A stretch of DNA of 64,000 nucleotides from Paraburkholderia edwinii (GTDB lineage: Bacteria; Pseudomonadota; Gammaproteobacteria; Burkholderiales; Burkholderiaceae), in contig NZ_CP080095.1 in the NCBI RefSeq assembly GCF_019428685.1, positions 310,001 to 374,000 on the forward strand, given 5' to 3'. Below the pieces are notes generated by a model. The model saw only the letters and a program-made list of their open reading frames with translations, was not told the origin of the DNA and did not search any database. The position numbers and the translations under genes were made by a program. This document shows, piece after piece, positions 18,496 to 27,494 of this stretch. Each line of letters begins with the position of its first letter. The stretch's first letter is position 1.

Positions 18496-20930
18496 GGCTG
18501 CGCTCCCGGAGACTGGACGCCTTGTCCCGTGCTGGTGCCGGGCGGAGCCGCCGGAATCAACGCGGGCGCCTGAACCGGTGCCTGATAAGGCGTCGGGGCC
18601 TGCATTGGCGTCTGGGTCGGTACCGGATTCGTAGTCGCCGGCGGCTGGACCTGAGCAGGCGGCACGTAACCTTGCTGCGGCGGCGCCATCTGCTGACGCC
18701 GCATCTTGTCGAGATCGAACAGGTTCAGCGCCGAACCGCCTTCGCTCGGGCCCACCGGCATCGGCGGAACCACCGGATCGTCCTTATCCCGCATGATGTT
18801 GTTGTCCGACTTGTACGCACCCTGCAAATTCTGGATGTAGTCGTAGCGATTGGCCGACACAGCCTGCGTCGTCGCGGCGTCGCTCAGAATCACAGGCCGC
18901 AGGAACACCATCAGGTTGGTTTTTTCGCGGGTCTTCTGTTCCGAGCGGAACAGCTGGCCAATCCAGGGGATATCGCCGAGCAGCGGCACCTTGCTGTTGT
19001 TGACCTGATAGTTGTCCTGCATCAGGCCGCCCAGCACGATGATCTCGCCGTTATCGCAGAGCACGGTCGACTGCACCGAACGCTTGGTGAACTCCGGACC
19101 CGCCGGGTTGGTCGCCGCGTTGTTGGTGCCGGTCACGATTGCCGAGTCTTCCGTGTAAAGCTGCAGCTTCAGAATGCCGCCGTCGGTGATCTGCGGCTTC
19201 ACGTGCAACGTCAAACCGACGTCGACACGATCGAACGTGTTGAATGCGTTGGCCGTGTTGCCGCTGGTCAGATTCGAGAACGAACCCGTCGTGATCGGCA
19301 CGTTCGTGCCGACAACGATCTTCGCTTCCTCGTTATCCAGTGTAATCAGGTTAGGCGTGGACAGCACGTTCGCGTCGGAGGTCTGCGACAGCGCTTGCAG
19401 CAGGGCGCCGAGCCCCTGCACGCCGAAAATATTGTGGATCCAGCCGACGTTCAGGCCCTGTTGGAGGTTCGAAGCCGCAAGCCCCGCGGCGAGACCGGGA
19501 GGCGTCGTGCTAAGACCGGCGGCCGTCAGATTGATAATGCTGTTGCTGTTGCCGGTCTGGAGGTTGGTGCCGGCAAACACCGCATTGTTCGCGACCTGCC
19601 ACTGAATGCCGAGATTGCCGCTCGTATTCGAATTCAGCTCGACGATCAGCGCCTCAATATAGACCTGCGCGCGACGCGCATCGAGTTGCGAGATCACCGC
19701 GCGCAGATTGCGGTAGACCGGGTCCGACGCGGTAATGATCAGCGAATTCGTCGCGGCATCGGCCTGGATCATGCCGCCCGGCTGATTGTCGTCGTCATTC
19801 TTGTCGCCGCTGAGAAACGGCGAGCTGCTGCCGGCGCCGCTGCCATATGAACCGCCACCGCCGCCGAACGAGCTGCCGCCGCCCATCGACGAAGACCCGC
19901 CGCCAAACGAACTCGACGAGCCGCCCGGCAACGGCGGCGTGCCCGACGTACCGGTCGAACTGTTGCCGAACCCGCCGCCGCCGCCCTGACCTTGGCTGAA
20001 CGAGTTCGCGCCGCCGCCACCGCCGCCGGCGCCACCGCTCGACGAACTGTCACCGCCTTTACCGAGCATGCCGCGCAAGGTCTTCGCAAGTTGCACCGCA
20101 TTGGCATTGCGCAATTGCACGACGTGCATGTTGCCGGGGTCGGCGGTCGGCGCATCGAGTTCTTTTGCGAGCGTCTTCGCCGCGTTCAGGCGCGCGACAT
20201 TCGAGGCGCGCAGCAAAATCGAATTGGTGCGCGGATCGGCCGACACCGACACTTTCAGCGTCGCGTCGGTGCTGCCGATCGAACCCGGGTCCAGCGCCTT
20301 CGTGAGCTGCTGCGCGACGTCGAGCGCGTTGGCATTTTTCAGCGGCACGACGACCACCTGCTGACCGGCCGCCGTATCGACGCCCGCGATGATCTGCGCG
20401 AGGCGGCGGACGTTATCCGCATAGTCGGTGACGACCAGCGTGTTGTTGGCCGGATACGCGGCGATGGTATTGTTCGGCGAGATCAGCGGCCGCAGGATCG
20501 GCAGCAGATTGTTGGCCGACTCGTTTCTCAGCTGGAAAACCTGTGTGACCACCTGGTCGCCGCGCGCGGTCGGCGCGTTGCCGACGTAGGTCGGCACGCC
20601 CTGCAGTTTCGCGTCCGCCTCCGGTACGACCTTCAGCACTCCATGATCCTGCACGAGCGAAAAGCCCTGCATCCGCAGGGCGGCCTGCAGCGTTTTGAGC
20701 GCCTGGTCTTCCGGTACCGGATTTTCGGATACCAGATTCAACTGACCTTTGACACGCGGGTCAACGATGATGGTCTTGCCCGTTGCGGCGCCGATGGCCT
20801 TCGCCACCTGATCGATATCGGCATTGACGAAGTTAAGCGTGACCTGCGCATACGCAACTTGCGCGGCGAGCAGGCCAGCCAGTACCAGCGCCGTTGCCGA
20901 GCGACGCAATACAAAACGGTTTCTTCTCAT
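18492..20930 (-). CDS. gspD: type II secretion secretin GspD
   Basis: 812 residues. GspD forms the outer-membrane channel. It has a signal peptide (about 1-29), the N0 domain (VTLNFVNADIDQVAKAIGA) and N1-N3 repeats. A Gly/Ser-rich stretch at about residues 293-380 interrupts the N-domain region. The secretin core is at about 430-690, with the end motif VPLLGDIPWIGQLFRS. The last 100 residues are Pro/Gln/Ala-rich and may bind a pilotin or be disordered. It is first in gspDEF; its promoter must lie between 20931 and about 21230. Confidence 0.96.
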   Translation of the reverse strand: MRRNRFVLRRSATALVLAGLLAAQVAYAQVTLNFVNADIDQVAKAIGAATGKTIIVDPRVKGQLNLVSENPVPEDQALKTLQAALRMQGFSLVQDHGVLKVVPEADAKLQGVPTYVGNAPTARGDQVVTQVFQLRNESANNLLPILRPLISPNNTIAAYPANNTLVVTDYADNVRRLAQIIAGVDTAAGQQVVVVPLKNANALDVAQQLTKALDPGSIGSTDATLKVSVSADPRTNSILLRASNVARLNAAKTLAKELDAPTADPGNMHVVQLRNANAVQLAKTLRGMLGKGGDSSSSGGAGGGGGGANSFSQGQGGGGGFGNSSTGTSGTPPLPGGSSSSFGGGSSSMGGGSSFGGGGGSYGSGAGSSSPFLSGDKNDDDNQPGGMIQADAATNSLIITASDPVYRNLRAVISQLDARRAQVYIEALIVELNSNTSGNLGIQWQVANNAVFAGTNLQTGNSNSIINLTAAGLSTTPPGLAAGLAASNLQQGLNVGWIHNIFGVQGLGALLQALSQTSDANVLSTPNLITLDNEEAKIVVGTNVPITTGSFSNLTSGNTANAFNTFDRVDVGLTLHVKPQITDGGILKLQLYTEDSAIVTGTNNAATNPAGPEFTKRSVQSTVLCDNGEIIVLGGLMQDNYQVNNSKVPLLGDIPWIGQLFRSEQKTREKTNLMVFLRPVILSDAATTQAVSANRYDYIQNLQGAYKSDNNIMRDKDDPVVPPMPVGPSEGGSALNLFDLDKMRRQQMAPPQQGYVPPAQVQPPATTNPVPTQTPMQAPTPYQAPVQAPALIPAAPPGTSTGQGVQSPGAQP

Positions 20931-21238
20931 GGATCTGAAATGGATGCCGGCGTTTTACGCCGACTGTTCGCAGCGAATACCGCGGTAAGACATTGCCCCC
21001 GTCATGACTGGCACACTCGATGGGTCTCAATCACCACGCGGGTGCCAGCGGTCCGGTATTCGGAAAAGCAGCAACAGTAACAGCTTTTCGTGTCGGAAAT
21101 GTCACAAAACTAAGTGACTGCGTAAGATCTCACAGACGGTTTGCAGGCTCCGTAAGGTGTTGAAAGCATTCGATCTTGTTGCGTGCCCAATGACACACGG
21201 ACGCCACGGTTCGTGCGCTATATGTCGGCCTGGCAACA
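20931..21238. other. gspD upstream region
   Basis: About 300 bases upstream of gspD that must carry its promoter on the minus strand. No further gene is supported here. The sRNA-like unit begins to its right. Confidence 0.4.
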
Positions 21239-21266
21239 TTGACGCGCGATCGTCTGCCGGTATGAT
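21239..21266 (+). promoter_or_regulatory. sigma70-type promoter of a candidate small RNA
   Basis: A -35 box TTGACG (21239-21244), a 16-base spacer and a -10 box TATGAT (21261-21266). It points right into a short structured unit with a U-run, and no open reading frame follows within it. Confidence 0.6.
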
Positions 21267-21272
21267 ACGGGC

Positions 21273-21364
21273 GGTTCGAGGCGACGAAGACGCCTGGCTA
21301 GAGCGGGTTTTCCCCGATGGTGTGCACGATTGCGCATGATCGACCACGCTGCCAGGCATTTTTT
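21273..21364 (+). ncRNA. candidate small RNA, about 92 nt
   Basis: The unit starts about 7 bases after a good -10 box and ends in six T (21359-21364). The ends pair: GCCTGGC (21292-21298) with GCCAGGC (21351-21357), extended after a 3-base bulge by AGCG (21302-21305) with CGCT (21347-21350). Inside are a GGG-TTTT-CCC mini-hairpin and a second arm, TGGT/ACCA topped by TGTGC/GCGCA. This makes a three-way-junction-like fold ending in an intrinsic terminator. The next gene starts 196 bases later, so it may be a stand-alone sRNA or a leader. I do not recognise the family. Confidence 0.55.
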
Positions 21365-21560
21365 GTGAGCATGCGCACCGTCTTTATTTTTTGTTTTTGG
21401 TTTGCTTAGTCATCTTGATGGTCGCCGCCGGCCATCGCGCATCGCCTGGTTGGGGTGCTCGCGGGTTGCTCCTTGTGTCGCTGTTCCGTTGCCGGTCCTT
21501 TTATCCCGGTCCTTTTATCCGATTGCACCTGATTTCCTGCCATTCAACTGTTATAGCCCG

Positions 21561-22103
21561 ATGAAGCCGACCTTTCTGACCGTCACCGCTGCACTTGCCG
21601 CGCTTCTCGCGGCGAGCACCGCACGGGCGGACTGCTTCGACGAGGCCGCACAATACCAGAAAGTGAATCCACTGATTCTGCGGGCGATCGCATGGCAGGA
21701 ATCGCATAACCGGCCGGACGCGCTGCATAAGAACGCGAACGGCTCGACCGACTTCGGCGTCATGCAGATCAACTCGGTGCATCTGCCCGTGCTCGCCCAA
21801 TATGGCATTTCCAGCAGCACGCTGATGGAGCCGTGCAAGAACGTCTATATTGCCGCGTGGCATCTGCGCCAGAAAATGAACAAGTACGGCAATACGTGGC
21901 AAGCGGTCGGCGCCTACCATTCCGAAACGCCGGCACTGCGCGACAAATACGCGCAGCAGATCGTCGCGATCCTGCAGAAGTGGAAGCTGATGCCGGCTTC
22001 GAAGGAAGCGACAAAGGAAGCTACAACGCAAGCTACGAAGGAAAATTCGAAGCAAGCTACAACGCAAGTTGCGAAGGAAGTTTCAAAGCAAGCTTCGAGG
22101 TAA
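21561..22103 (+). CDS. lytic transglycosylase, SLT/IagB-VirB1 type, with repeat tail
   Basis: 180 residues. A signal peptide (MKPTFLTVTAALAALLAASTARA) is followed by a lysozyme-like SLT domain (about 25-145): catalytic Glu47 in RAIAWQESHN, then STDFGVMQINSVH and YNAG-like VGAYHSE. It cleaves peptidoglycan in the periplasm. Small enzymes of this type often help secretion or pilus systems through the wall, and the gsp cluster is next door. The C-terminus is eight tandem tetrapeptides of the type S/T-K-E-A, encoded by a 12-bp repeat. The ATG at 21561 is chosen because it begins the signal peptide. Confidence 0.88.
   Translation: MKPTFLTVTAALAALLAASTARADCFDEAAQYQKVNPLILRAIAWQESHNRPDALHKNANGSTDFGVMQINSVHLPVLAQYGISSSTLMEPCKNVYIAAWHLRQKMNKYGNTWQAVGAYHSETPALRDKYAQQIVAILQKWKLMPASKEATKEATTQATKENSKQATTQVAKEVSKQASR
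21999..22094 (+). repeat. 12-bp tandem repeat inside the transglycosylase gene
   Basis: Eight degenerate 12-bp units encode SKEA, TKEA, TTQA, TKEN, SKQA, TTQV, AKEV and SKQA. Common cores are AAGGAAGC and ACGCAAGC. The frame is kept to the stop at 22103. Because the unit length is a multiple of three, copy-number change would not break the frame. Confidence 0.8.
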
Positions 22104-22357
22104 GCGCGGCAGAGCGGGGCGGCCAACGTTCCGATGCGCCCCTCACATTAGCTTCCACCGTTTTGCTCTAACCGCACGTCCGACGGTTTCCCGCCATTTG
22201 ATGCACAATGCGGCTTCACGCCGCGCGCCGGCCGCTCACGTCTCGCATCTACGTTAGGCCCTCCGCCCGCGACGCTTTGCCAACACCGGTAAAACGCGCC
22301 AGCCCAACCCGGCGCTGCCGCATACTGCGTTTTTCCGCTCACGTTTTCCGTACCGCA

Positions 22358-23677
22358 ATGAACCAGCCGCCACTGCCCGTCACGGTGCTCTCCGGTTTTC
22401 TGGGTGCCGGCAAGACCACGCTCCTCAATCACATCCTCGCCAATCGCGCGGGGCTGCGTGTTGCCGTCATCGTCAACGATCTCGCCGCGGTCAATATCGA
22501 CGCCGCGCTGGTCCGCGACGCCGCCGAACTTTCGCATGTCGAAGAGCAGCTCGTCGAAATGTCGAACGGCTGCATCTGCTGCACACTGCGCGACGATCTG
22601 CTCGCCGAAATCCAGCGCCTGGCCGCCGAAAAGCGATTCGATGCAATCCTGATCGAATCGACCGGTGTCGCCGAGCCGATGCCGATCGCCGAAACCTTCA
22701 CCTTCGTCGATGACGACGGTGCATCGCTTGCCGACATCGCGCGGCTCGACACGATGGTAACGGTTGTCGATGCGTTCAATTTCCTGCGCGACTACGCATG
22801 CGCCGACGGTCTCGCCGAGCGCGGCATCGCAGCCTCGGAAGAGGACGATCGGACGCTCGTCGAACTGCTGATCGACCAGATCGAATTCTGCGATGTGCTC
22901 GTCGTGAACAAGGCCGATCTGGTCAGCGCCGACGAACTGGCGAAGCTGCAAAGCATCCTCGCGCAGATCAATCCGCGCGCCGCGCAAATCGTGAGCCGCT
23001 TCGGCGAAGTGCCGTTATCCGAAGTGCTCGACACGAAGCGCTTCGATTTCGACAGCGCGTCGAATGCGCCGGGCTGGCTCGCGTCGCTGCATCACGAACA
23101 TGACCACGGTCATTCGCATACCGGCGAAGCCGACCAGTACGGTATCGGCCATTTCGTCTATCGCGCGCGGCGGCCGTTTCATCCTGAGCGGCTGTGGGCG
23201 CTGATGCACGAAGAGTGGCAAGGAATCCTGCGTACCAAGGGTTTCTTCTGGCTCGCCACGCGCAACGACATGGGCGGCATGCTGTCGCAAGCGGGCGGCG
23301 CATGCCGGCATGGACCGGCCGGCATGTGGTGGGCGGCCCAGGATCGCAGCGAATGGCCGGAGGGCGACGACGAGCTGATGGCCGAAATCGCCGCCGACTG
23401 GCACGGCGACGCAGACGACACGACGATCGGCGACCGCCGCCAGGAGCTCGTGATGATCGGCGTCGACATCGATCGGGCGCACTGGCAGGCGAAGTTCGAC
23501 GCGTGCCTGCTCACCGACGACGAGTACGCGCTCGGTCCGGACGGCTGGCAGCAATTCGCCGATCCGTTCCCGTCGTGGGATGCGAATTTCGAAGACGACG
23601 AAGCGCATGACCATGATCATGATCACGGCGACGACGGCCACGATCATCGCGAAGGTCAGATCGTGCATCGCCATTGA
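22358..23677 (+). CDS. CobW/COG0523 family GTPase (metal chaperone-like)
   Basis: 439 residues. The GTPase domain has a P-loop ([14 protein letters not shown], from residue 12), the metal-binding motif GCICCTLR (residues 71-78), ESTGVAEP and NKAD. The CobW C-terminal domain follows. Two His-rich clusters are seen, [10 protein letters not shown] near residue 247 and [14 protein letters not shown] near the C-terminus, as in zinc-related ZigA/YeiR members. It probably delivers or handles zinc. The ATG at 22358 starts the P-loop domain; upstream in-frame sequence does not resemble the family. No clear Zur box was found. Confidence 0.9.
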   Translation: MNQPPLPVTVLSGFLGAGKTTLLNHILANRAGLRVAVIVNDLAAVNIDAALVRDAAELSHVEEQLVEMSNGCICCTLRDDLLAEIQRLAAEKRFDAILIESTGVAEPMPIAETFTFVDDDGASLADIARLDTMVTVVDAFNFLRDYACADGLAERGIAASEEDDRTLVELLIDQIEFCDVLVVNKADLVSADELAKLQSILAQINPRAAQIVSRFGEVPLSEVLDTKRFDFDSASNAPGWLASLHHEHDHGHSHTGEADQYGIGHFVYRARRPFHPERLWALMHEEWQGILRTKGFFWLATRNDMGGMLSQAGGACRHGPAGMWWAAQDRSEWPEGDDELMAEIAADWHGDADDTTIGDRRQELVMIGVDIDRAHWQAKFDACLLTDDEYALGPDGWQQFADPFPSWDANFEDDEAHDHDHDHGDDGHDHREGQIVHRH

Positions 23678-23715
23678 GCGATATAACAGAAACGCCTGCG
23701 ATAAAAGCGCAGGCG

Positions 23716-23740
23716 AAAAAAAACCCGCCTAACGGCGGGT
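23716..23740 (-). terminator. intrinsic terminator of hupB
   Basis: Read on the minus strand, a hairpin ACCCGCC/GGCGGGT with a 4-base loop is followed by eight T. A second perfect stem, CGCCTGCG (23693-23700) / CGCAGGCG (23708-23715), lies directly beyond it towards the convergent GTPase gene. The A-run on the plus strand means only the hupB direction has a T-tract. Confidence 0.85.
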
Positions 23741-23775
23741 GCCAACAAATGCAGCGAAGCTAGAACGACATTCGC

Positions 23776-24054
23776 TTAACGCTTGTTGACTGCGTCCTTG
23801 AATGCCTTACCGGCCGTGAACTTGACCGTCTTGGCGGCCGGAATCTTGATGGTTTCGCCGGTCTTCGGGTTACGGCCCGTACGTGCCGCCCGCTTGCCCG
23901 AACCGAAGCTGCCGAAGCCGATCAACTGAACTGCGTCACCCTTCGACACTGCCTTCTTGATCACTTCGAGGAGCGTGTCCAGCGTTTCGCCGGTTTGAGC
24001 CTTGCTGGCGCCCGTCTGCCCTGCTACGGCGTCGATCAGTTCCTGTTTGTTCAT
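23776..24054 (-). CDS. hupB: DNA-binding protein HU
   Basis: 92 residues. HU bends and compacts DNA and helps DnaA open origins. The family pattern is complete: [15 protein letters not shown], the [21 protein letters not shown] arm region, then the Ala/Lys-rich end. The ATG at 24054 is preceded by AAGGAACC. An upstream in-frame extension lacks HU features and is rejected. It lies 2.5 kb from the candidate origin. Confidence 0.97.
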   Translation of the reverse strand: MNKQELIDAVAGQTGASKAQTGETLDTLLEVIKKAVSKGDAVQLIGFGSFGSGKRAARTGRNPKTGETIKIPAAKTVKFTAGKAFKDAVNKR

Positions 24055-24216
24055 TAAGGTTCCTTTCTGGTTTAGGTTGACACGAACAGCGCGAACGCGC
24101 CGATTATACGTGCGCGCACCGCGCCGTCGAGCAGCGACGGCTTGGGAATTCCCCGACCTAAGCAGCGCGCTGCCGCACTGCATCGAACGCCGTGCTGCCG
24201 CTTCCCTCGCGGCGCT

Positions 24217-24225
24217 TGCTATGAT
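24217..24225 (+). promoter_or_regulatory. extended -10 promoter upstream of mnmC
   Basis: TGCTATGAT matches an extended -10 element (TGnTATnnT). It would start a transcript near 24232, giving mnmC a leader of about 300 bases. No good -35 box is visible. Confidence 0.4.
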
Positions 24226-24361
24226 AGCTCAGCGCAAACCCAATCTGGACAAGGGTTTCGAAGAATTACATCGCGCTGCGCCTGATCCAGCATGGAAATC
24301 GGCTATTTGCGCTCCTTTGGCGTCGTATTCGCGTCCCAGACAGGGTTTCGAGGCGCTTTAG

Positions 24362-24383
24362 CGTTGGTTTTTGCCAACGTTTT
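24362..24383 (+). terminator. possible attenuator in the mnmC leader
   Basis: Stem CGTTGG/CCAACG with loop TTTTTG, followed by four T. It lies 130-150 bases after the extended -10 element and 150 bases before mnmC. It could end a short RNA or attenuate mnmC. The stem is short, so confidence is modest. Confidence 0.4.
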
Positions 24384-24533
24384 GCGCGAGCATAGGCGCC
24401 GCTTTGCACGTGTAACGGCGGTTCGAGCGCTGTCGGGACGGTCTTCGAGCCTGTGCAAAGCGCTCGCTGCAAGCGATTCCAGCCGGCTCGGCGCAGCATC
24501 GCATCCGAACTGCCGGACCGTTTTTCACTTCGC

Positions 24534-26564
24534 ATGACCGCCACGCTCACACCCGCCACGCTCGTTTTTCGCGCGGACGGCACGCCGTACTCGCCGCGCC
24601 ACGACGACATCTATCACAGCGCCGCCGGCGCCTTTGCGCAGGCCGACCATGTGTTTCTGAAAGGCAACGCGCTGCCCGAGCGGTGGCGCGGCCGCCGGAT
24701 ATTCAGCATTCTTGAGATTGGCTTCGGACTCGGCGTCAATTTTCTGACGACGTGGGCGCAATGGCGCGCCGACCCCGCGCGCTGCGAGCGACTTCACTTC
24801 GTCTCGATCGAGAAGCATCCGTTTTCGGCAACCGATTTGCGCACTGCACACGAAGCGATCGTTGCGGATGCATCGATCGCGCGGCTGTTCCAAACTTTGT
24901 CAGGTTTGCTTGCCGATGCTTGGCCGATGCTCGTGCCCGGCATGCACCGGCTCGAATTCGAAGATGGGCGCGTCACGCTTACGCTCGTATTCGGCGATGC
25001 GATCGACACGCTGCCGTCGCTATCGATGCGTGCCGACGCGTTTTACCTCGACGGCTTCGCGCCAGCGAAAAATCCCGAGCTCTGGAGCCCGCAGGTTTTC
25101 AGATCGCTCACGCGCGTCGCGGCCGACGACGCCACCGTCGCCACCTATTCAAGTGCCGGTGACGTCAAACGCGGGCTCGCGCAAGCCGGCTTCGAATGCA
25201 CGAAGGTCGACGGTTTCGCGAGCAAGCGTGCGATGCTGGTCGGCCGCTTCGCGCCGCGCTGGCGCGTGCGACGTTACGAACCGCCGCTGCCGCTTGCGCT
25301 GAGCGACCGGCACGCAGTCGTGATCGGCGCCGGACTAGCCGGTTGCGCGATAACCGAACGGCTTGCCGCGCGTGGCTGGCGCGTCACGTCGCTCGAGCGG
25401 CATCACGCGGCAGCGCGCGAAGCATCGGGCAATCCGGCGGGTGTGTTTCATCCGATGCTCTCGCGCGATGACAGCGTCGCTTCGCGCATCACGCGCGCGG
25501 GTTTTCTGTATGCGCTGCGGCGCTGGTCGATGCTCGCCGATCTTGCTCCGTCATTCGCGCATCGCGCGAAAGGCTTGTTGCAAATTGCCGAATCCGAAGA
25601 CGAAGCGCAGTCGTTCGCGCAGGTGCTTGCATCGCTCCAGTATCCGGCCGACTTCGTGACTGCCGTGTCGCGCGATGAAGCCGCGCAAATCGCCGGCATG
25701 CCGGTTACACGAGGTGGCTGTTTTTTTCCGCACGGCGGATGGATCGATCCCGCGCAACTGTGTGCGGCGCAATGTGCGAGTGCCGGAGATTTGCTCGAGC
25801 GGCGCTACGGTGTCGAGGCCGCTCGCGTCGAGCGCTCGGGCGACCAGTGGACGGTATTCGATGCGGCCGGACAAACGCTGGTTCGCGCACCGGTCGTGAT
25901 TTTTGCGAATGCACATGATGCAGCGCGCGTGGCCGGCCTGAACCATACGCCGACGCGCAGTGTGCGCGGGCAGTTGACCCTGCTGCCGAACAAGACGTTT
26001 GATACGTTCGGCTCGCTCGAAGGCCTGCGCCTTCCCGTAATCGGCGAAGGCTACGCAGTGCCGCTCGCCGATGGTACGAAACTCGTCGGCGCCACCTACG
26101 ACATCGACGATGCCGACACCGCGCTGCGCGCCGCCGCGCACACCGAAAACATCGAGCGCGTTGCGCGGATGCTGCCGTCGCTTGCCGGCCAACTCACAAG
26201 CGTCGCAAGCCCATCGAATGAAACCGGCAGGCGCGACGCTTCGCATCCGCTCACCGGCCGCGTCGCATTTCGCTGCGTGACAAGCGACCGGCTACCGATG
26301 ATCGGCACGCTCGCCGACGAAGCCGCAGCCATCGCCGATGCCGCGAAGCTGCGCGGCGCATGGCCGCGCGACCTGCCGCGCGCGAACGGACTGCTCGGCG
26401 CGTTCGCTTACGGCTCGCGCGGTCTTGTCTGGGCCGCGCTCGGCGCCGAACTGATCGCCTCGCAACTCGAGGGCGAACCATGGCCGATCGAGCGTGAGTT
26501 GGCCGAAGCGATCGATCCCGCCCGTTTCCTGCTGCGCGCGTTGCGGCACGACGAATTCGACTGA
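24534..26564 (+). CDS. mnmC: bifunctional tRNA 5-methylaminomethyl-2-thiouridine synthase MnmC
   Basis: 676 residues. It completes the wobble-uridine modification mnm5s2U in tRNA. The C-terminal FAD oxidoreductase removes the carboxymethyl group and the N-terminal domain methylates the product. Domains: methyltransferase at about 1-240 (EIGFGLGVNFLTTW and DAFYLDGFAPAKNPELW), then an FAD domain from about 258 (VVIGAGLAGCAITERLAARGW) to the end. The ATG at 24534 gives MTATLTPATLVF, a typical MnmC start. It acts in the same pathway as mnmG at 55.8 kb. Confidence 0.95.
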   Translation: MTATLTPATLVFRADGTPYSPRHDDIYHSAAGAFAQADHVFLKGNALPERWRGRRIFSILEIGFGLGVNFLTTWAQWRADPARCERLHFVSIEKHPFSATDLRTAHEAIVADASIARLFQTLSGLLADAWPMLVPGMHRLEFEDGRVTLTLVFGDAIDTLPSLSMRADAFYLDGFAPAKNPELWSPQVFRSLTRVAADDATVATYSSAGDVKRGLAQAGFECTKVDGFASKRAMLVGRFAPRWRVRRYEPPLPLALSDRHAVVIGAGLAGCAITERLAARGWRVTSLERHHAAAREASGNPAGVFHPMLSRDDSVASRITRAGFLYALRRWSMLADLAPSFAHRAKGLLQIAESEDEAQSFAQVLASLQYPADFVTAVSRDEAAQIAGMPVTRGGCFFPHGGWIDPAQLCAAQCASAGDLLERRYGVEAARVERSGDQWTVFDAAGQTLVRAPVVIFANAHDAARVAGLNHTPTRSVRGQLTLLPNKTFDTFGSLEGLRLPVIGEGYAVPLADGTKLVGATYDIDDADTALRAAAHTENIERVARMLPSLAGQLTSVASPSNETGRRDASHPLTGRVAFRCVTSDRLPMIGTLADEAAAIADAAKLRGAWPRDLPRANGLLGAFAYGSRGLVWAALGAELIASQLEGEPWPIERELAEAIDPARFLLRALRHDEFD

Positions 26565-27494
26565 GCGCAATTGCGCCGGACAGCAGAAACCGGTTATCCA
26601 CCCGAGTCTGTGGATAACCGGTCGAATTCGAAGCGAAACGCGTGTGGAATCGATGTGGACGTAAACGGGGTAACTCGACCACCCCCGTTTGACGCGCGAA
26701 AGTTACCAGCGGAAGCCACCCCTACACGCACACGCTATGCGTCCAGTTATGCGTGTTTCAAAACGATGATTTCTTTCGGTAAACCGGCGTTGTCCACAAA
26801 AGGGGCGTGCCCTTGTTAACTGCTACTACGTATACATACAGGTAAACATATGGGTAGAAGACCCGTATCGGCTCCGTTGATTGACCGAATGCATGACGCC
26901 GCAAACTTTCGGTCCTAAACCAGGCCAAACGGGAAACCGAAACCCGCTCCCACCCGTTTCAAACGCAGACGCTAGAGGCAAGCCGAACGCACGTTTCAAA
27001 ACGCTTGCACACGCAACCTTTCGACGGAAGAACCGCCCCCGGTGCATGCCGACCAAGGTCGCTTTTTCCTTTTGCCATCCAGATGGCGTACGTTTTACCT
27101 CTTTGACGGTAAGTTCGACGCTTTTGCCAGCTGGTAAAGGAAAGCTATGGCACAATCGCCGTTCTTCACGCGTCGAGTGCCGCTCAAGGTGGCGCAGCGC
27201 ACCTAAGGAACGGTTGCCGGTTCATCAGAATCTGATTCGAAAGTCGACGGCGTTCTATCACCCGTGACGATGCCGCCTGCAGTGACCGCGGCGTCGGCAT
27301 GTTCGTCCTGTTTTTCACCCGATCGTTGACAAGCGCAACACAGGTCGGCTGAAGCGCTCGTTGCGACGAGCCCGCTTCTCCGAGTCCGGGATTTGCTCAG
27401 GGGTTTGCTCGTCAGCCGCTCCCTTTGGGCAGGTTCCGGCCATTCCGGCTTATTCCGGCCTGCCGCGGTTGTCACACAAGGAGAACCCACCACG
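26565..27494. other. gene-free, AT-richer region holding the left origin module
   Basis: 930 bases between mnmC and the antiporter gene. Besides the origin-like module there are inverted repeats AAACGGGG (26663-26670) / CCCCGTTT (26683-26690) and ATCAGA-A-TCTGAT (27224-27236). A GTTTCAAAACG motif recurs at about 26755 and 26993. Open frames here have no start signals or family resemblance. The antiporter promoter must lie near the right end. Confidence 0.5.
26589..26849 (+). other. oriC: candidate replication-origin module, left half (DnaA boxes plus DnaA-trio-like element)
   Basis: A 13-bp perfect inverted repeat, ACCGGTTATCCAC (26589-26601) / GTGGATAACCGGT (26610-26622), includes the DnaA box TTATCCACA on the minus strand (26609-26617) and a one-mismatch box at 26594. 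Then come TTGTCCACA (26790-26798), a 13-base GC-rich spacer, CTTGTTAACT (26812-26821), GCTACTACG (26822-26830), an AT-rich stretch and GTAAACAT (26842-26849). Box, GC-rich spacer, triplets and AT-rich DNA in that order match the basal unwinding module described for bacterial oriC. The same array is found inverted at 29.94-30.17 kb. Confidence 0.6.

Larger units (their letters stand above)
24055..24533. other. hupB/mnmC divergent intergenic region
   Basis: 479 bases holding the hupB promoter (minus strand) and the mnmC leader (plus strand). It contains an extended -10 element and a hairpin with a short T-run, described separately. No protein gene is supported. Confidence 0.45.

Noticed and set aside
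26881..27267. 128-codon plus-strand frame inside the left origin region
   Set aside because: No start signal, no family resemblance, and the region has origin-like signals.
27326..27331. TTGACA upstream of the antiporter gene as a -35 box
   Set aside because: No acceptable -10 box lies 15-19 bases downstream.
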